Source: Acidobacteriota bacterium (GTDB taxonomy: Bacteria > Acidobacteriota > Terriglobia > UBA7540). From it: DNA of 64,000 bases. This document shows positions 17,284 to 26,663 of this stretch, in pieces. The stretch is taken from positions 1 through 64,000 of the forward strand of contig CADDZE010000001.1 of assembly GCA_902812465.1 (NCBI GenBank), written 5' to 3'. The first letter of the stretch is position 1; the number at the start of each line of letters is the position of its first letter. Under the pieces are notes generated by a model. The model was not told where the DNA came from and did not search any database. It was given only the letters and a program-made list of their open reading frames with translations. Position numbers and translations under genes: made by a program.

Positions 17284-18228
17284 TCATCGCGCGGCAGCTG
17301 CTGGCTGATTGCAGAACGTGAGCCAGCCATAGTGATCCTCGCGGCGCCCCTCGACCACCGCCAGGTAGCGCTCCTGCAACCGTCGTGTGATCGGGCCGGG
17401 TTCGCCGCTGCCGATCTTGATGCGGTCAATCGACCGGACGGGCGTAATCTCCGCCGCCGTGCCGCAAAAGAACACCTCGTCCGCAATGTAAAACAGCTCC
17501 CGGGGCAGGGCCTGCTCGAACACAGCGAGGCCCATCTCCTGCGCCAGGGTGATGACCGTGTCGCGGGTGATGCCAGGAAGCACGGCGGAGGTGAGCGGAG
17601 TGGTGAAGAGCTTGCCGTGCCGCACCGCGAAGACGTTGGCGCCGCTGGCCTCGCTCACGTTTCCGGCTGTGTCCAGCGCGATTGCTTCCGCGTAGCCGTT
17701 GGTTAGTGCCTCCATCTTGATGAGCTGGGAGTTCATGTAATTCGCAGCCGACTTAGCCATAGCCGGCAAGGTATTGGGCGCCATCCGCTGCCACGTCGAG
17801 AAGCAGACGTCGACGCCGCGCGTCAGGGAATCCTCACCCAAGTAGCGGCCCCACTTCCACGCCAACAGGTAGATCTCCACCGGGTTGTTGAGTGGGTTAA
17901 CGCCCACCTCGCCGTAACCGCGAAGCACCACCGGACGGATGTAGCAGTGGGGTGCCTCGTTCACCCGAACCAGGTCGACCATTGCTTGCTCGAGTTGTTC
18001 GGGCGAATAGTCGAGCGCGATACGGTAGATCTTGCAGGAGTCCATGAGGCGCTGGGTATGCTCCTTCAGGCGAAAGAGGGCCGGTCCGTGGGGCGTTTGG
18101 TAGCAACGGATGCCTTCGAACAGGCAGGAGGCATAGCTGATCACGTGCGATGCCACATGAACGCGTGCGTCTTCCCAGGGGATGAAGGCGCCGTTATGCC
18201 AAACGCGCGGGTAATTCTGGACCGGCAT
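17284..18228 (-). CDS. ilvE: Branched-chain amino-acid aminotransferase
   Basis: A fold-type IV PLP aminotransferase that makes or degrades Leu, Ile and Val. The 314 residues contain VWHNGAFIPWEDARVHVASH, SYASCLFEGIRCYQT, the PLP-lysine region PAMAKSAANYMNSQLI, EAIALDTAGNVSEASGANVF and TRDTVITLAQEMGLAVFE. The C-terminal DEVFFCGTAAEITPVRSIDR is diagnostic of IlvE and separates it from D-amino-acid transaminase. A TATAAT hexamer lies about 105 bases upstream of the start. It precedes the methylmalonyl-CoA epimerase gene. Confidence 0.93.
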   Translation of the reverse strand: MPVQNYPRVWHNGAFIPWEDARVHVASHVISYASCLFEGIRCYQTPHGPALFRLKEHTQRLMDSCKIYRIALDYSPEQLEQAMVDLVRVNEAPHCYIRPVVLRGYGEVGVNPLNNPVEIYLLAWKWGRYLGEDSLTRGVDVCFSTWQRMAPNTLPAMAKSAANYMNSQLIKMEALTNGYAEAIALDTAGNVSEASGANVFAVRHGKLFTTPLTSAVLPGITRDTVITLAQEMGLAVFEQALPRELFYIADEVFFCGTAAEITPVRSIDRIKIGSGEPGPITRRLQERYLAVVEGRREDHYGWLTFCNQPAAAAR

Positions 18229-18618
18229 CGATTGTCTCCTTGTGCGAGCTGGTCACCGGATGTCTCGATCTGGCTTCCGCTAGGTTGGACTGCTTCGCGC
18301 CTGGGCGGTCTGCAAGTCGAATGTTTAAATGCCATTATAACATGGGCAGGCGACCGAGCCTGGACAGGGACGGAAGAGCTGCGGGGAGCAGTGTTCAACC
18401 CGGCAGCCCGCTAAGGCCTGCTGCCGCAACCAGTCCCTCGCTCCACCCGCGGGTGAGGGAAACGCCTCTCTACCACGGAACGATCGGCTAGGGACGACCC
18501 AAGCCACGCGACTCTGGGTAGTGCCTCAAAGAACTGAGGGCAAGAGCGCGTGAAAGAGAACCAGGAGGTGTCACTCTTTCCCAGGCGCCCTTGCCCCCTC
18601 CGGCTGACTGAACGCTAG
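18229..18618. other. 390-base intergenic region upstream of ilvE
   Basis: No gene is supported here. It contains a TATAAT hexamer on the minus strand (18334-18339), a perfect 12-base palindrome (18444-18455) flanked by TCCCTC/GAGGGA, and a 7-base-stem hairpin near 18403-18428. The hairpins lie upstream of the proposed promoter, so they are not obviously part of an ilvE leader. They may instead follow the gene at 18619. Confidence 0.4.
18334..18339 (-). promoter_or_regulatory. Probable -10 hexamer for ilvE
   Basis: A perfect TATAAT on the minus strand, about 105 bases before the ilvE start, in a locally AT-rich patch within GC-rich DNA. No good -35 element is visible at the right spacing, so the assignment rests on the hexamer and its position. 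Confidence 0.4.
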
Positions 18619-19158
18619 CTAAGCGAACACATCCACTTGGGAGCGTCGTGACGATGCGGCCAGGGCTTCGTCCGACTCGCGCTGGGCGCGGAGCCATTCG
18701 CGGCGGCGCATCTCAGCCTTGATCATGGGGATTAACCGGCGCCGGCGCTGAGTGTCGGCAGAAGCAGTCACCCACCATCGGCCGATGTGACCCAAGTAGT
18801 AAAATGCTAGTTCGGCTTCGCGGGCTCCGAGGAACGTCTTGGCCAGTGTGTAGTGCGAATGCACGAACTGTTCCGGCGCCGATTTCTCCTGCAAGGGATG
18901 GTCCGCCGTAGCCACACCGATCAGGCAGCAGCACGACCGGTAGGAAAGCCTGCCGCTGCGTGCATGGGCGAGCAACCATGCCAGGCGCTCGTCCGAGTAG
19001 GCCGTGGCCAGAAATTTTCGAATGGCCCGCTTGCATTCCTTCAGTCGGATATCCACAAGCTCACCTCGGTTGACGGTCGGGGAGGCGCTTCGAACTGCCG
19101 CGCTCTGCGAGCCTTCGTCCGGCCGGTGGCATGCTAAGTGTCTTGCGCGATCAGGCAT
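18619..19158 (-). CDS. Conserved-looking hypothetical protein
   Basis: A soluble protein of about 180 residues with no recognised domain. Its core (about 45-150) is helical and looks well constrained: KECKRAIRKFLATAYSDERL, ARSGRLSYRSCCCLIGVATA, YTLAKTFLGAREAELAFYYL and a basic end. The Cys triplet SCCCLIG is striking and could bind metal or be structural. There is no signal peptide or membrane helix. The start is uncertain: ATG 19158 is used, ATG 19218 is also open, and the conserved-looking part begins only near residue 35. Confidence 0.6.
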   Translation of the reverse strand: MPDRARHLACHRPDEGSQSAAVRSASPTVNRGELVDIRLKECKRAIRKFLATAYSDERLAWLLAHARSGRLSYRSCCCLIGVATADHPLQEKSAPEQFVHSHYTLAKTFLGAREAELAFYYLGHIGRWWVTASADTQRRRRLIPMIKAEMRRREWLRAQRESDEALAASSRRSQVDVFA

Positions 19159-19496
19159 CGGCTCGGTCGATAACTCGCCACGACCTCGCTCTGCCCTGCA
19201 ATGCATCTGGTGCGCCAAACGGCCTGCAGGACCTTGATCGCTCTTCGAGCATTGAAGCGGGATGAGATTTTAGCGGGTAGAAACGTACACTTAGCGAGGA
19301 CCAGGACTACACTGCCCGCAACATGATGAGGTAGTCGCGAAGCTGGCATCAGGAGGAGAGGAGTGAAAGGAGTTGCAGCTAGATGCCAAAGTATTTCTCA
19401 GTTGCGGTTGTCTATTAACGAGTGGGTAAAGGAGCCCCGGCGCGGCTTTCCAACCCCATTCATGCCAGAGAGCGGGATCGGCATCACGGTGAACGG
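19159..19496. other. Intergenic region between divergent genes
   Basis: About 340 bases between the hypothetical gene on the minus strand and the TauE/SafE gene on the plus strand, which should hold promoters for both. I see no convincing promoter pair, repeat or RNA in it. Confidence 0.4.
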
Positions 19497-20258
19497 ATGG
19501 CGCGCGTAGCCTTACTGGTACTGGCAGCGATGGCGGGAGGAGCCGCCAACGCGGTGGCCGGCGGCGGAACCTTCTTGGTCTTTCCTGCCTTGCTATTCGC
19601 CGGAGTACCCTCCGTGGCGGCCAATGCGACATCGTCCGTAGTCTTATGGCCAGGCGGGGTAGCGAGCGCCTGGGTGTATCGCAGGCAAATGGAAGAGCCG
19701 CCCTCCCGGTTGGCCTTGCTCTCTCTGCTCAGCGCCGCGGGCGGATTGCTGGGGAGCCTGGTGTTACTTCGCACCTCCAGCCACACCTTTGACCGCATGG
19801 TTCCGTGGCTGCTCCTGTTTGCTACCTTGCTCTTTACCTTCTCGGAGCAAATCGGCCGCGCGTTGCCGCAGGCGCCGGGACGCGTTCATTCTGGTCCGCT
19901 GGCCGTGGGCCAGTGCCTCATCGCGTTCTATGGAGGCTACTTCGGCGGCGGCATGGGCGTGCTGATGCTGGCGTTGTACACGGCGGTGGGAGGCATGAAC
20001 GCTCACCGCGCCAACAGCCTGCGCGCCGTCTGCGCCTCGGTAATTAACGCCGTCGCGGTCCTGGTGTTTGTGGTGCGCCGGGCGATCAACTGGCACTTCG
20101 GCCTCCCGATGGTGGCGGGCGCGCTGGCGGGCGGGTATTTTCTAGCAGTGGTCGTCCGAAGCCTGCCAACGCGATCGGCCCGGCGCGTGATTGTGACCTG
20201 CGCGTGGGTGGTGACCGCTCTGTTCTTGGTCAAGGAGGTGATGCGCTGGGGTGCCTGA
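19497..20258 (+). CDS. TauE/SafE-family membrane transporter
   Basis: A 253-residue integral membrane protein with about eight helices. It has the TauE/SafE repeat pattern: AAMAGGAANAVAGGGTFLVF in the first half and FYGGYFGGGMGVLMLALYT in the second, each followed by an NA(T/N)S-like turn (ANATSSVVLWPG, HRANSLRAVCAS). The family exports sulfite, sulfoacetate or other organosulfur anions or takes up sulfonates, but specificity cannot be told here. ATG 19497 starts immediately before the first helix, whereas an upstream start would add a charged 25-residue tail. No sulfur-metabolism gene is adjacent. Confidence 0.88.
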   Translation: MARVALLVLAAMAGGAANAVAGGGTFLVFPALLFAGVPSVAANATSSVVLWPGGVASAWVYRRQMEEPPSRLALLSLLSAAGGLLGSLVLLRTSSHTFDRMVPWLLLFATLLFTFSEQIGRALPQAPGRVHSGPLAVGQCLIAFYGGYFGGGMGVLMLALYTAVGGMNAHRANSLRAVCASVINAVAVLVFVVRRAINWHFGLPMVAGALAGGYFLAVVVRSLPTRSARRVIVTCAWVVTALFLVKEVMRWGA

Positions 20259-20453
20259 GGGAAGTGTGGCTTGACCGAACGAACGCCAGCCCAAAAGCAT
20301 CAGAAAATAGCGCCTGATGGCTAGTGACGCGTGGTCAGCTCTAGGCGATCGGCGGCGAACAATCAGCAAGGCGGCCAAGCCCCCCATCAGACCGCTAAAA
20401 GCCGATGGCTCGCGCTGACCGCTCGCCACTAACCACGAACCACTGTTGCGAAT

Positions 20454-23400
20454 ATGTGGATCGTCCGTCTTGCCCTTCGACGTCCCTACACCGTGGCGGT
20501 GATGTGCCTGCTCATACTGGTGATGGGCCTGCTGTCGCTCAGCCGCATGATCGTGGATATCTTTCCCGCCATCAATATTCCGGTGGTGCTAGTGGCCTGG
20601 AACTATCCCGGCCTCTCGGCCGAAGAGATGGAACGGCGCGTGGTGATCATCAGCGAGCGCGCCTATTCGACCACGGTCAACGGCATCTCGCGCATCGATT
20701 CCGAATCGATTCCTGGCGTGGGCTTGCTGAAGATCTATTTTCAGCCTGGAACCGAGATTGGGGCAGCCATCGCCCAAATCTCTTCGGTGTCGAGCACCCT
20801 GCTGCGCATTGCCCCGCCGGGCATGCAGCCCCCCAATGTGATCCAGTTTAACGCTTCAAACGTACCGGTGGCGCAGCTCACCATGTCGAGCTCCACGCTG
20901 TCCGAGCAGGAGATCTTTGACTACGCGCTGAACTTCGTGCGTGTGAGGCTTTTCACCATACCCGGCCTCTCCACCCCGGCACCGTTCGGGGGCAAGCAGC
21001 GCCAGATCATGGTCAATCTCAATCCGGAGGCCATGGCCGCGAAGGGCCTCTCGCCGCTGGACGTGGTCAACGCCCTGCAGGCTTCGAACGTGATTGTGCC
21101 GGCCGGGACAGCACGCATGGGGCAGACCGAATACAACATTCTCACCAACTCAAGCCCGCCCACCGTGGAGGAATTCAATCGCATTCCCATCAAAGTGGTG
21201 GGCAACGCTCCGGTCTTGATTGGCGACGTCGGCCACGTTTCCGACAGCTTTGCCGTGCAGAACAACATCGTGCACATTAACGGCAAACGCGCCGCCTACC
21301 TAGCCATCCTCAAGCACGCGGACGCTTCAACGCTGGCGGTGGTGGACTCGGTGCGCAACGTGCTTCCCCTGATTAAGTCCACGGCGCCGCGCGGCATGGA
21401 CTTCAAGATTGACTTTGACCAGTCCGTCTTCGTGCGCGGCGCCATCCAAGGTGTGGTGCGCGAGGGCGTACTGGAAGCTTTGCTGGTGTGTTTGATGATC
21501 TTCATCTTTTTGGGAAGCTGGCGGAGCATGGTGCTGGTGACGCTGTCCATCCCGCTGTCGATTCTGACGGCGATCATCGGCCTTTTCCTGTCGGGGCACA
21601 CGATCAACATCATGACGCTGGGCGGTCTGGCGCTGGCCATTGGGATGCTGGTGGATGACGCAACCGTCGAAGTGGAAAACATCCACCGCAACCGCGCGAT
21701 GGGCAAGCCCCTAACCGTGGCCATTCTCGACGGCGCGCGACAGGTGGCAGTGCCAGCGATTGTGGCGACACTCTCCATCTGCATTGTCTTCTTTCCTGTC
21801 GTCCTGCTTTATGGCGTCTCCAAGTACCTCTTTACCCCTCTGGCGCTGTCGGTCGTGCTCTCCATGCTAGCTAGTTACCTGTTGTCACGAACACTGGTGC
21901 CGACCCTGGCGCGCTTGCTTATGGCCGGCGAGCGGCACATTCCTGGAGCTCTGGAGGGGGAGGAAACAAACTCGCCGGGCCGGCTCGCCCGCGCCATCGC
22001 GCGCTTCAACCACGCGCGCGACCGGGCGTTCGACCGCTTCCGCGAGGCTTACGGCCGGGCCCTGGAGGTGGTGCTGGACCACCGCGCCTTCGTCCTCTGC
22101 GTGGCCGCCTCCGTTGGGGGAGTGACGCTCTTTCTGGTGCCGGTGATCGGCTTCGATCTCTTTCCCAGCGTCGATGCCGGGTTGATGAAGCTGCACTTCC
22201 GCGCGCCGATCGGCACCCGCATCGAGCTGACGGAGCGCATGGTGCTGGCGGTCGAGGACCGCATCCGACAAATCATACCTCCCAGCGAAATCGACACCAT
22301 CAATGACATGATCGGCGTTCCGGTTTACTACAACCTGGCCTTCGTCCAAACCGAGAACGTGGCGGGCATGGACGCCGAGATCCTCATTTCGCTCCAGAAG
22401 CACCACCACCCTACGCGGGAATACATGCGCCGCATGCGGCAGGAATTGCCGCGGGACTTTCCCGGATCGGAGTTTTATTTCGAACCGGCCGACATCGTGA
22501 CTCAGGTGCTGAGTTTCGGGCTGGCTGCCCCGATCGACGTCCAGGTGGAAGACAATAAGCTCGAGCGCTCCTACAGCTACGCCCGGCGGCTGCGCGAGGC
22601 CATCAGCCAGATCCCCGGTGCGGCCGACGTGCATATCGCCCAGGTGCTGGACTATCCCACGCTGAAGGTCGACGTGGACCGCCTCCGCGCTGCCGAACTG
22701 GGCTTGAGCCAGCGCGATGTCGCCAACAGCATGCTGGTCTCGCTGGCCTCGAGCAGCTTGGTGAACCCCAGCTTCTTCCTGAATCCGGCCAACAACGTGA
22801 ACTACACGGTGGCCGTGCAAACTCCCATCCAGCGCGTCGATTCGGTGCGCAGCCTGATGTCTACGCCGCTGACTTCGGGCAGCGGAGGACTGGCCCAGCC
22901 GGCCAACTCTCCATCACCCACGGACCTGCCCCAGGCACCGGTCGAGACGCTGGCTAACGTTGCCAGTGTCCACCCGGAGATCAGCCCGGAGGAGATTAAT
23001 CACTACACCGTGCAGCGCGTCCTGGACGTTGAGGCCAGTGTGGATGGCCGCGACCTCGGCTCGGTGGTGAGCGGCATTCGCCGGAAGATTACCGCCCTGG
23101 GCAAGCTCCCCCCTGGGGTCCGCATCCTGCTGCGCGGCCAGAACGAAGTGATGGAGCAATCCTTCCGCAGTCTGCTGCTAGGGCTGATCCTGGCCATCCT
23201 GCTGGTCTACTTCTTGATGGTGACCCTATTCCAGTCATGGCTTGACCCATTCATCATTATGGTAGCCGTACCCGGGGCCCTGGTGGGCATTCTGTGGATG
23301 TTGGCGCTGACCCGTACGACCATCAACGTGGAGTCATTGATGGGGGCGATTATGGCGGTGGGAATCGCGGTGTCGAACTCCATCCTGCTAGTCAGCTTTG

Positions 23401-23720
23401 CCAATGATCTGCGCGCCGACCACACGGTTACAGCCCACCAGGCAGCCCTCGAAGCGGCGAAGACGCGCCTGCGCCCCGTGCTCATGACCGCCCTGGCTAT
23501 GGTGATCGGTATGATCCCCATGGCGCTGGCCATGGGGGAGGCAGGTGAGCAGAACGCCCCCCTGGGCCGGGCGGTCATCGGCGGACTTTGCGTCGCGACC
23601 TTTGTAACCCTGTTCATGGTGCCGGTAGTCTATTCTTTGTTAAGGACAAAATTGCCCGGGAAGCAGGTGATGGAAGAACGCTTCCTGGCCGAAGAGCGCG
23701 GTGAGACGTATACAACGTAA
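20454..23720 (+). CDS. RND efflux permease, AcrB/HAE-like (system 1)
   Basis: A 1088-residue inner-membrane RND pump subunit with the duplicated architecture: a first helix (about 10-30), a large periplasmic loop with the porter domains, a helix bundle (about 335-500), a second periplasmic loop and a final bundle (about 905-1070). In helix 4 both proton-relay aspartates are present (VDDATVEVEN, Asp401-Asp402). In helix 10 the AcrB Lys940 position is Ser974 (GIAVSNSILLV), while the Arg and Thr of TRLRPVLMTA remain. It is the first gene of permease-adaptor-TolC. Two direct repeats separate it from the adaptor gene. Substrate unknown. Confidence 0.92.
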   Translation: MWIVRLALRRPYTVAVMCLLILVMGLLSLSRMIVDIFPAINIPVVLVAWNYPGLSAEEMERRVVIISERAYSTTVNGISRIDSESIPGVGLLKIYFQPGTEIGAAIAQISSVSSTLLRIAPPGMQPPNVIQFNASNVPVAQLTMSSSTLSEQEIFDYALNFVRVRLFTIPGLSTPAPFGGKQRQIMVNLNPEAMAAKGLSPLDVVNALQASNVIVPAGTARMGQTEYNILTNSSPPTVEEFNRIPIKVVGNAPVLIGDVGHVSDSFAVQNNIVHINGKRAAYLAILKHADASTLAVVDSVRNVLPLIKSTAPRGMDFKIDFDQSVFVRGAIQGVVREGVLEALLVCLMIFIFLGSWRSMVLVTLSIPLSILTAIIGLFLSGHTINIMTLGGLALAIGMLVDDATVEVENIHRNRAMGKPLTVAILDGARQVAVPAIVATLSICIVFFPVVLLYGVSKYLFTPLALSVVLSMLASYLLSRTLVPTLARLLMAGERHIPGALEGEETNSPGRLARAIARFNHARDRAFDRFREAYGRALEVVLDHRAFVLCVAASVGGVTLFLVPVIGFDLFPSVDAGLMKLHFRAPIGTRIELTERMVLAVEDRIRQIIPPSEIDTINDMIGVPVYYNLAFVQTENVAGMDAEILISLQKHHHPTREYMRRMRQELPRDFPGSEFYFEPADIVTQVLSFGLAAPIDVQVEDNKLERSYSYARRLREAISQIPGAADVHIAQVLDYPTLKVDVDRLRAAELGLSQRDVANSMLVSLASSSLVNPSFFLNPANNVNYTVAVQTPIQRVDSVRSLMSTPLTSGSGGLAQPANSPSPTDLPQAPVETLANVASVHPEISPEEINHYTVQRVLDVEASVDGRDLGSVVSGIRRKITALGKLPPGVRILLRGQNEVMEQSFRSLLLGLILAILLVYFLMVTLFQSWLDPFIIMVAVPGALVGILWMLALTRTTINVESLMGAIMAVGIAVSNSILLVSFANDLRADHTVTAHQAALEAAKTRLRPVLMTALAMVIGMIPMALAMGEAGEQNAPLGRAVIGGLCVATFVTLFMVPVVYSLLRTKLPGKQVMEERFLAEERGETYTT

Positions 23721-23803
23721 ACGGGTGGCGGTTTGTCGTGGGTGGTCTGAAGAACCTGGTCCCGCACCGTGTCTTTTCGGACTCGGAAAACACGGGCCCA
23801 ACG

Positions 23804-23841
23804 AAAAATTTAAGGAACGAAGCCACCAAGTTATTGAAAAC
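23804..23841 (+). repeat. Intergenic direct repeat, copy 1 of pair A
   Basis: A roughly 37-base AT-rich sequence with the shared core GGAACGAAGCCACCAAGTT. It recurs about 175 bases downstream (23979-24015) with one base gap and a few substitutions. Both copies lie between the RND permease and its adaptor gene. Confidence 0.8.
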
Positions 23842-23978
23842 AGGCAGTGGACGTCGGTTCCAGGCTCTGAGTGCGAATACCTTCGTGTCAGCCTAGTTTT
23901 CGGACGCGAGAAGCAGCGAACGATCGAGCAATGTCTTCCATGATTCACACCGCGGGAAGAAACTGCTAACCAAAACGC

Positions 23979-24015
23979 AAAAATTGAGGAACGAAGCCAC
24001 CAAGTTGTTGAAAAT
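23979..24015 (+). repeat. Intergenic direct repeat, copy 2 of pair A
   Basis: The second copy of the repeat at 23804-23841, sharing the core GGAACGAAGCCACCAAGTT and flanked by A-runs. It ends about 100 bases before the adaptor gene. Outside the two copies the 393-base gap (23721-24113) shows no gene. Confidence 0.8.
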
Positions 24016-24113
24016 ACGTGGGGCGCGGAAAATCAGCGTGGAGTCAAAAAGCTAGCGACGCGGAACTAGAGGCTAGCAAGGACCCGCGAAAAAGCAAGCA
24101 TTAAGAAGCAAAG

Positions 24114-25271
24114 ATGCAGGTTCAAAGTCAAGAAGTTATTGAAAAAAAAGGAGAAGGCTTCGACCGTCGGCCGCGGCGGTCAGCAGCATGGCTATATGCC
24201 TCCGGCGTTCTGGCTGTATTGATTGTGCTCCTTGCTTACAACCGGCTGCTTAAGTCGCAGCGAGCGGGCGTAGCGGCGGAGGCTCAGGCTAGGGTGGCCA
24301 TGGTCAAAGCCGGCCCGGTAGTCCAGGTTATCCGGGCAGGTGGGGTCACCGGGGCACGGACTGTCAGTCTGATTGGGGAGGCAAGACCTTTCGTCAGCGC
24401 CACTCTGTATGCCAAGGTTAGCGGCTATCTAAAAGAAATCAGAGTAGATAAGGGTGACCACGTCGAGGCGGGCCAGGTGGTGGCGATCATTGAGTCCCCG
24501 GAGACTGACCATCAGTACCAGGCGGCGCTGGCAGATGCCAGAAACAAGCGGCTGAACGCGGATCGGGCTGCGACCTTGGTGAAAAGGAACATGATTTCTC
24601 AGCAGGACGCGGACACGGCGGAGGCGGATGCCAAGGTGGCCGAAGCTAATGTGGCGGCGCTCGCCACCCTGAAGTCCTACGAGATCATCCGCGCCCCGTT
24701 CTCCGGCACTGTGACAGCGCGCTTCGCCGACCCCGGCGCCTTGGTGCAGAACGCTGCTAACGCGCAGACCAGCGCCCTGCCGGTGGTCACCGTGTCTAAG
24801 ACCGACGAGCTGCGTGTCTACGTCTATCCTGACCAGCGCGACGCCGTCTTCGTGAAGGATGGCGACCCGGCGACCATAACCCTGCCTGAGCGGCCCGGCG
24901 TCAAGCTTGCTGCGCGGGTCACCCGCGTGAGCGGCGAGCTCGATCCCAAGACGCGTACCATGCTGACCGAAATCGACTTTGACAACCGCCGGGGCTTGAT
25001 CGTTCCTGGCAGCTTCGTTCAGGTAACGCTTTACCTTCACGCGCCGGGCTACGTCGAGATTCCTAGCAGCGCCCTGGTGATCCGGGATGAGAAGCCCTTC
25101 GTCGCCGTTGTGGATGATCACAACCGCGTGAGTTTTCGTCCGGTAACGATTGCCGACGACGACGGCCAGAACGTCCGCATTGTCTCCGGGCTGAAGCGGG
25201 GAGAACGTGTGGCGCTGAGTCTGGGGGAGCACGTCGCGGAGGGAGAGCAAATCCAACCTGTGGGGGAGTAG
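24114..25271 (+). CDS. RND periplasmic adaptor (membrane fusion) protein, system 1
   Basis: A 385-residue adaptor linking the RND permease to the TolC channel. One N-terminal membrane helix (about residues 25-45) anchors it, and no lipobox is present. Order of domains: the first half of the lipoyl motif (AKVSGYLKEIRVDKGDHVEA), a short coiled-coil hairpin (about 135-190), the second lipoyl half (IRAPFSGTVTARFADPGALV), a beta-barrel (about 230-310) and a membrane-proximal domain. It follows the permease after a 393-base repeat-bearing gap and is followed 48 bases later by the TolC gene. Its length is standard for the family. Confidence 0.9.
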   Translation: MQVQSQEVIEKKGEGFDRRPRRSAAWLYASGVLAVLIVLLAYNRLLKSQRAGVAAEAQARVAMVKAGPVVQVIRAGGVTGARTVSLIGEARPFVSATLYAKVSGYLKEIRVDKGDHVEAGQVVAIIESPETDHQYQAALADARNKRLNADRAATLVKRNMISQQDADTAEADAKVAEANVAALATLKSYEIIRAPFSGTVTARFADPGALVQNAANAQTSALPVVTVSKTDELRVYVYPDQRDAVFVKDGDPATITLPERPGVKLAARVTRVSGELDPKTRTMLTEIDFDNRRGLIVPGSFVQVTLYLHAPGYVEIPSSALVIRDEKPFVAVVDDHNRVSFRPVTIADDDGQNVRIVSGLKRGERVALSLGEHVAEGEQIQPVGE

Positions 25272-25319
25272 CAGGCAGCTTCGGTTCTTGGGACTGCCGG
25301 CTGCGGAAAGGAGGCGAGG

Positions 25320-26627
25320 ATGCTGAGGAATGCTGCGGTCTTAGCAATGATTATCACCCTCGACGGCGCCGTGGCCCTGGCGCAGCGGCCTTCCAAATCC
25401 TTGTCTCTCGCCGAGTGTATACGGATCGCCGAGGAGCGCCATCCGGATCTTGCGGCGGCACACGACCAAGTGCGCGCCGCGGAAGCCCGGCTGCGCGGGG
25501 CGCACGCGGCCTATCTGCCGCGGGTCGATTTCGGCGCTTCTTATATCCGCCAGACGTACAACTACGCCGGCACGCCTGGCACGCAGCCGCGCGTGTTCGA
25601 GCTCTTCTACAACGGAGAATCCTCGGCTACGGCCCCCTATTACTTTGGGGGCTTGACCCTCACGCAGATGGTCTACGATTTCGGGCACACGAAAGGGACT
25701 GTTCAGCGCAGCGAATCGGAGCTGCAGGCATCGCGCCGCAACCTGGAGCGGGAGCGGCAATTGATCGATCTGGGCGTGCGCACCGCCTATTACCAGGTGC
25801 TTGCGGCGAAAGAGCTGGTGAGGATCCGCCAAGATGCCGTGGACAACCAGTGCAAGCACCTCGAGCAGGTACAGGCTTTCTTCCAGGTAGGCACACGGCC
25901 AAAGATTGACGTCACGCGCCAGGAAGTCGCGCTGGCCAATGCGCGCGTCGATCTGCGTCAGGCGCAAGAGGATCTCGAGGTGGCAAAGGCGGCGCTGGCG
26001 ACCGCGATGGGCTTGCCCATCGAGCAGGCCCCCGAGCCCTCCGGCACGCTCACTGAGGAACAGGTCATACCATCGCTGCCCCAGCTTCTTGCCCAAGCCG
26101 AGCAGAACCGCCCTGATGTAGCGGCCCAGCGGGCGCAGTTGGACGCGGCCCGTGCCGACATCATTGTTGCCCACAGCAACTTCCGTCCGAACCTTTCGCT
26201 CAACGGCTTCTTCAACTATCGCAATTTGAAACTGCCTCTGGTTTACAACTGGAGCATTGGCCAGGTCGTCGCGCAGAACCTGTTTGCCGGCGGCACGGAC
26301 CGCGCGTTGATGGCCCAAACGCAGGCGCAGGCCGATGCCGCACAGCACCAGCTCGATTCTCTGATCCAGCAGGTGCGGCAGCAGGTGTTCACCGCCTATT
26401 CGGATTTGAACGTGGCCAGGGACCGCATCGCGCTCGCCATCAAGACCGAAGAGGAGGCCAAGGAGAATCTGGAGCTGGCGGAGGGCCGCTACCAGGCGGG
26501 CTATGGCAACATCATCGAGCTGACCGATGCGCAGTTACTCGAGACGGAGAGCCAAGCCGCGGTGATCACCGCGCGCTACGCTTACCAGACGGCTGCCGCA
26601 CGCCTGGACGCTGCCGTGGGAAGGTAA
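25320..26627 (+). CDS. TolC-family outer-membrane efflux protein, system 1
   Basis: A 435-residue outer-membrane factor. A signal peptide (about 1-22, ending ALAQ) precedes the duplicated OEP domain with long helical hairpins: SLAECIRIAEERHPDLAAAH at the first repeat and QVIPSLPQLLAQAEQNRPDV at the second. FFQVGTRPKIDVTRQEVALA and GRYQAGYGNIIELTDAQLLE are the typical inter-helix turns. With the preceding permease and adaptor it completes a tripartite pump. AAAGGAGGCG lies just before the ATG. The usual C-terminal length is reached, with no truncation. Confidence 0.9.
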   Translation: MLRNAAVLAMIITLDGAVALAQRPSKSLSLAECIRIAEERHPDLAAAHDQVRAAEARLRGAHAAYLPRVDFGASYIRQTYNYAGTPGTQPRVFELFYNGESSATAPYYFGGLTLTQMVYDFGHTKGTVQRSESELQASRRNLERERQLIDLGVRTAYYQVLAAKELVRIRQDAVDNQCKHLEQVQAFFQVGTRPKIDVTRQEVALANARVDLRQAQEDLEVAKAALATAMGLPIEQAPEPSGTLTEEQVIPSLPQLLAQAEQNRPDVAAQRAQLDAARADIIVAHSNFRPNLSLNGFFNYRNLKLPLVYNWSIGQVVAQNLFAGGTDRALMAQTQAQADAAQHQLDSLIQQVRQQVFTAYSDLNVARDRIALAIKTEEEAKENLELAEGRYQAGYGNIIELTDAQLLETESQAAVITARYAYQTAAARLDAAVGR

Positions 26628-26663
26628 TAGATCGTCCGACTCCATCTCTGGGAGAGAAAACCC

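Noticed and set aside
18444-18455. Perfect 12-base palindrome upstream of ilvE
   Set aside because: It is a single copy, GC-rich, upstream of the likely promoter and has no known regulator match.
21885-22820. Open frame on the minus strand inside the first RND permease
   Set aside because: It is a shadow of the permease, His/Arg-rich with no family resemblance.
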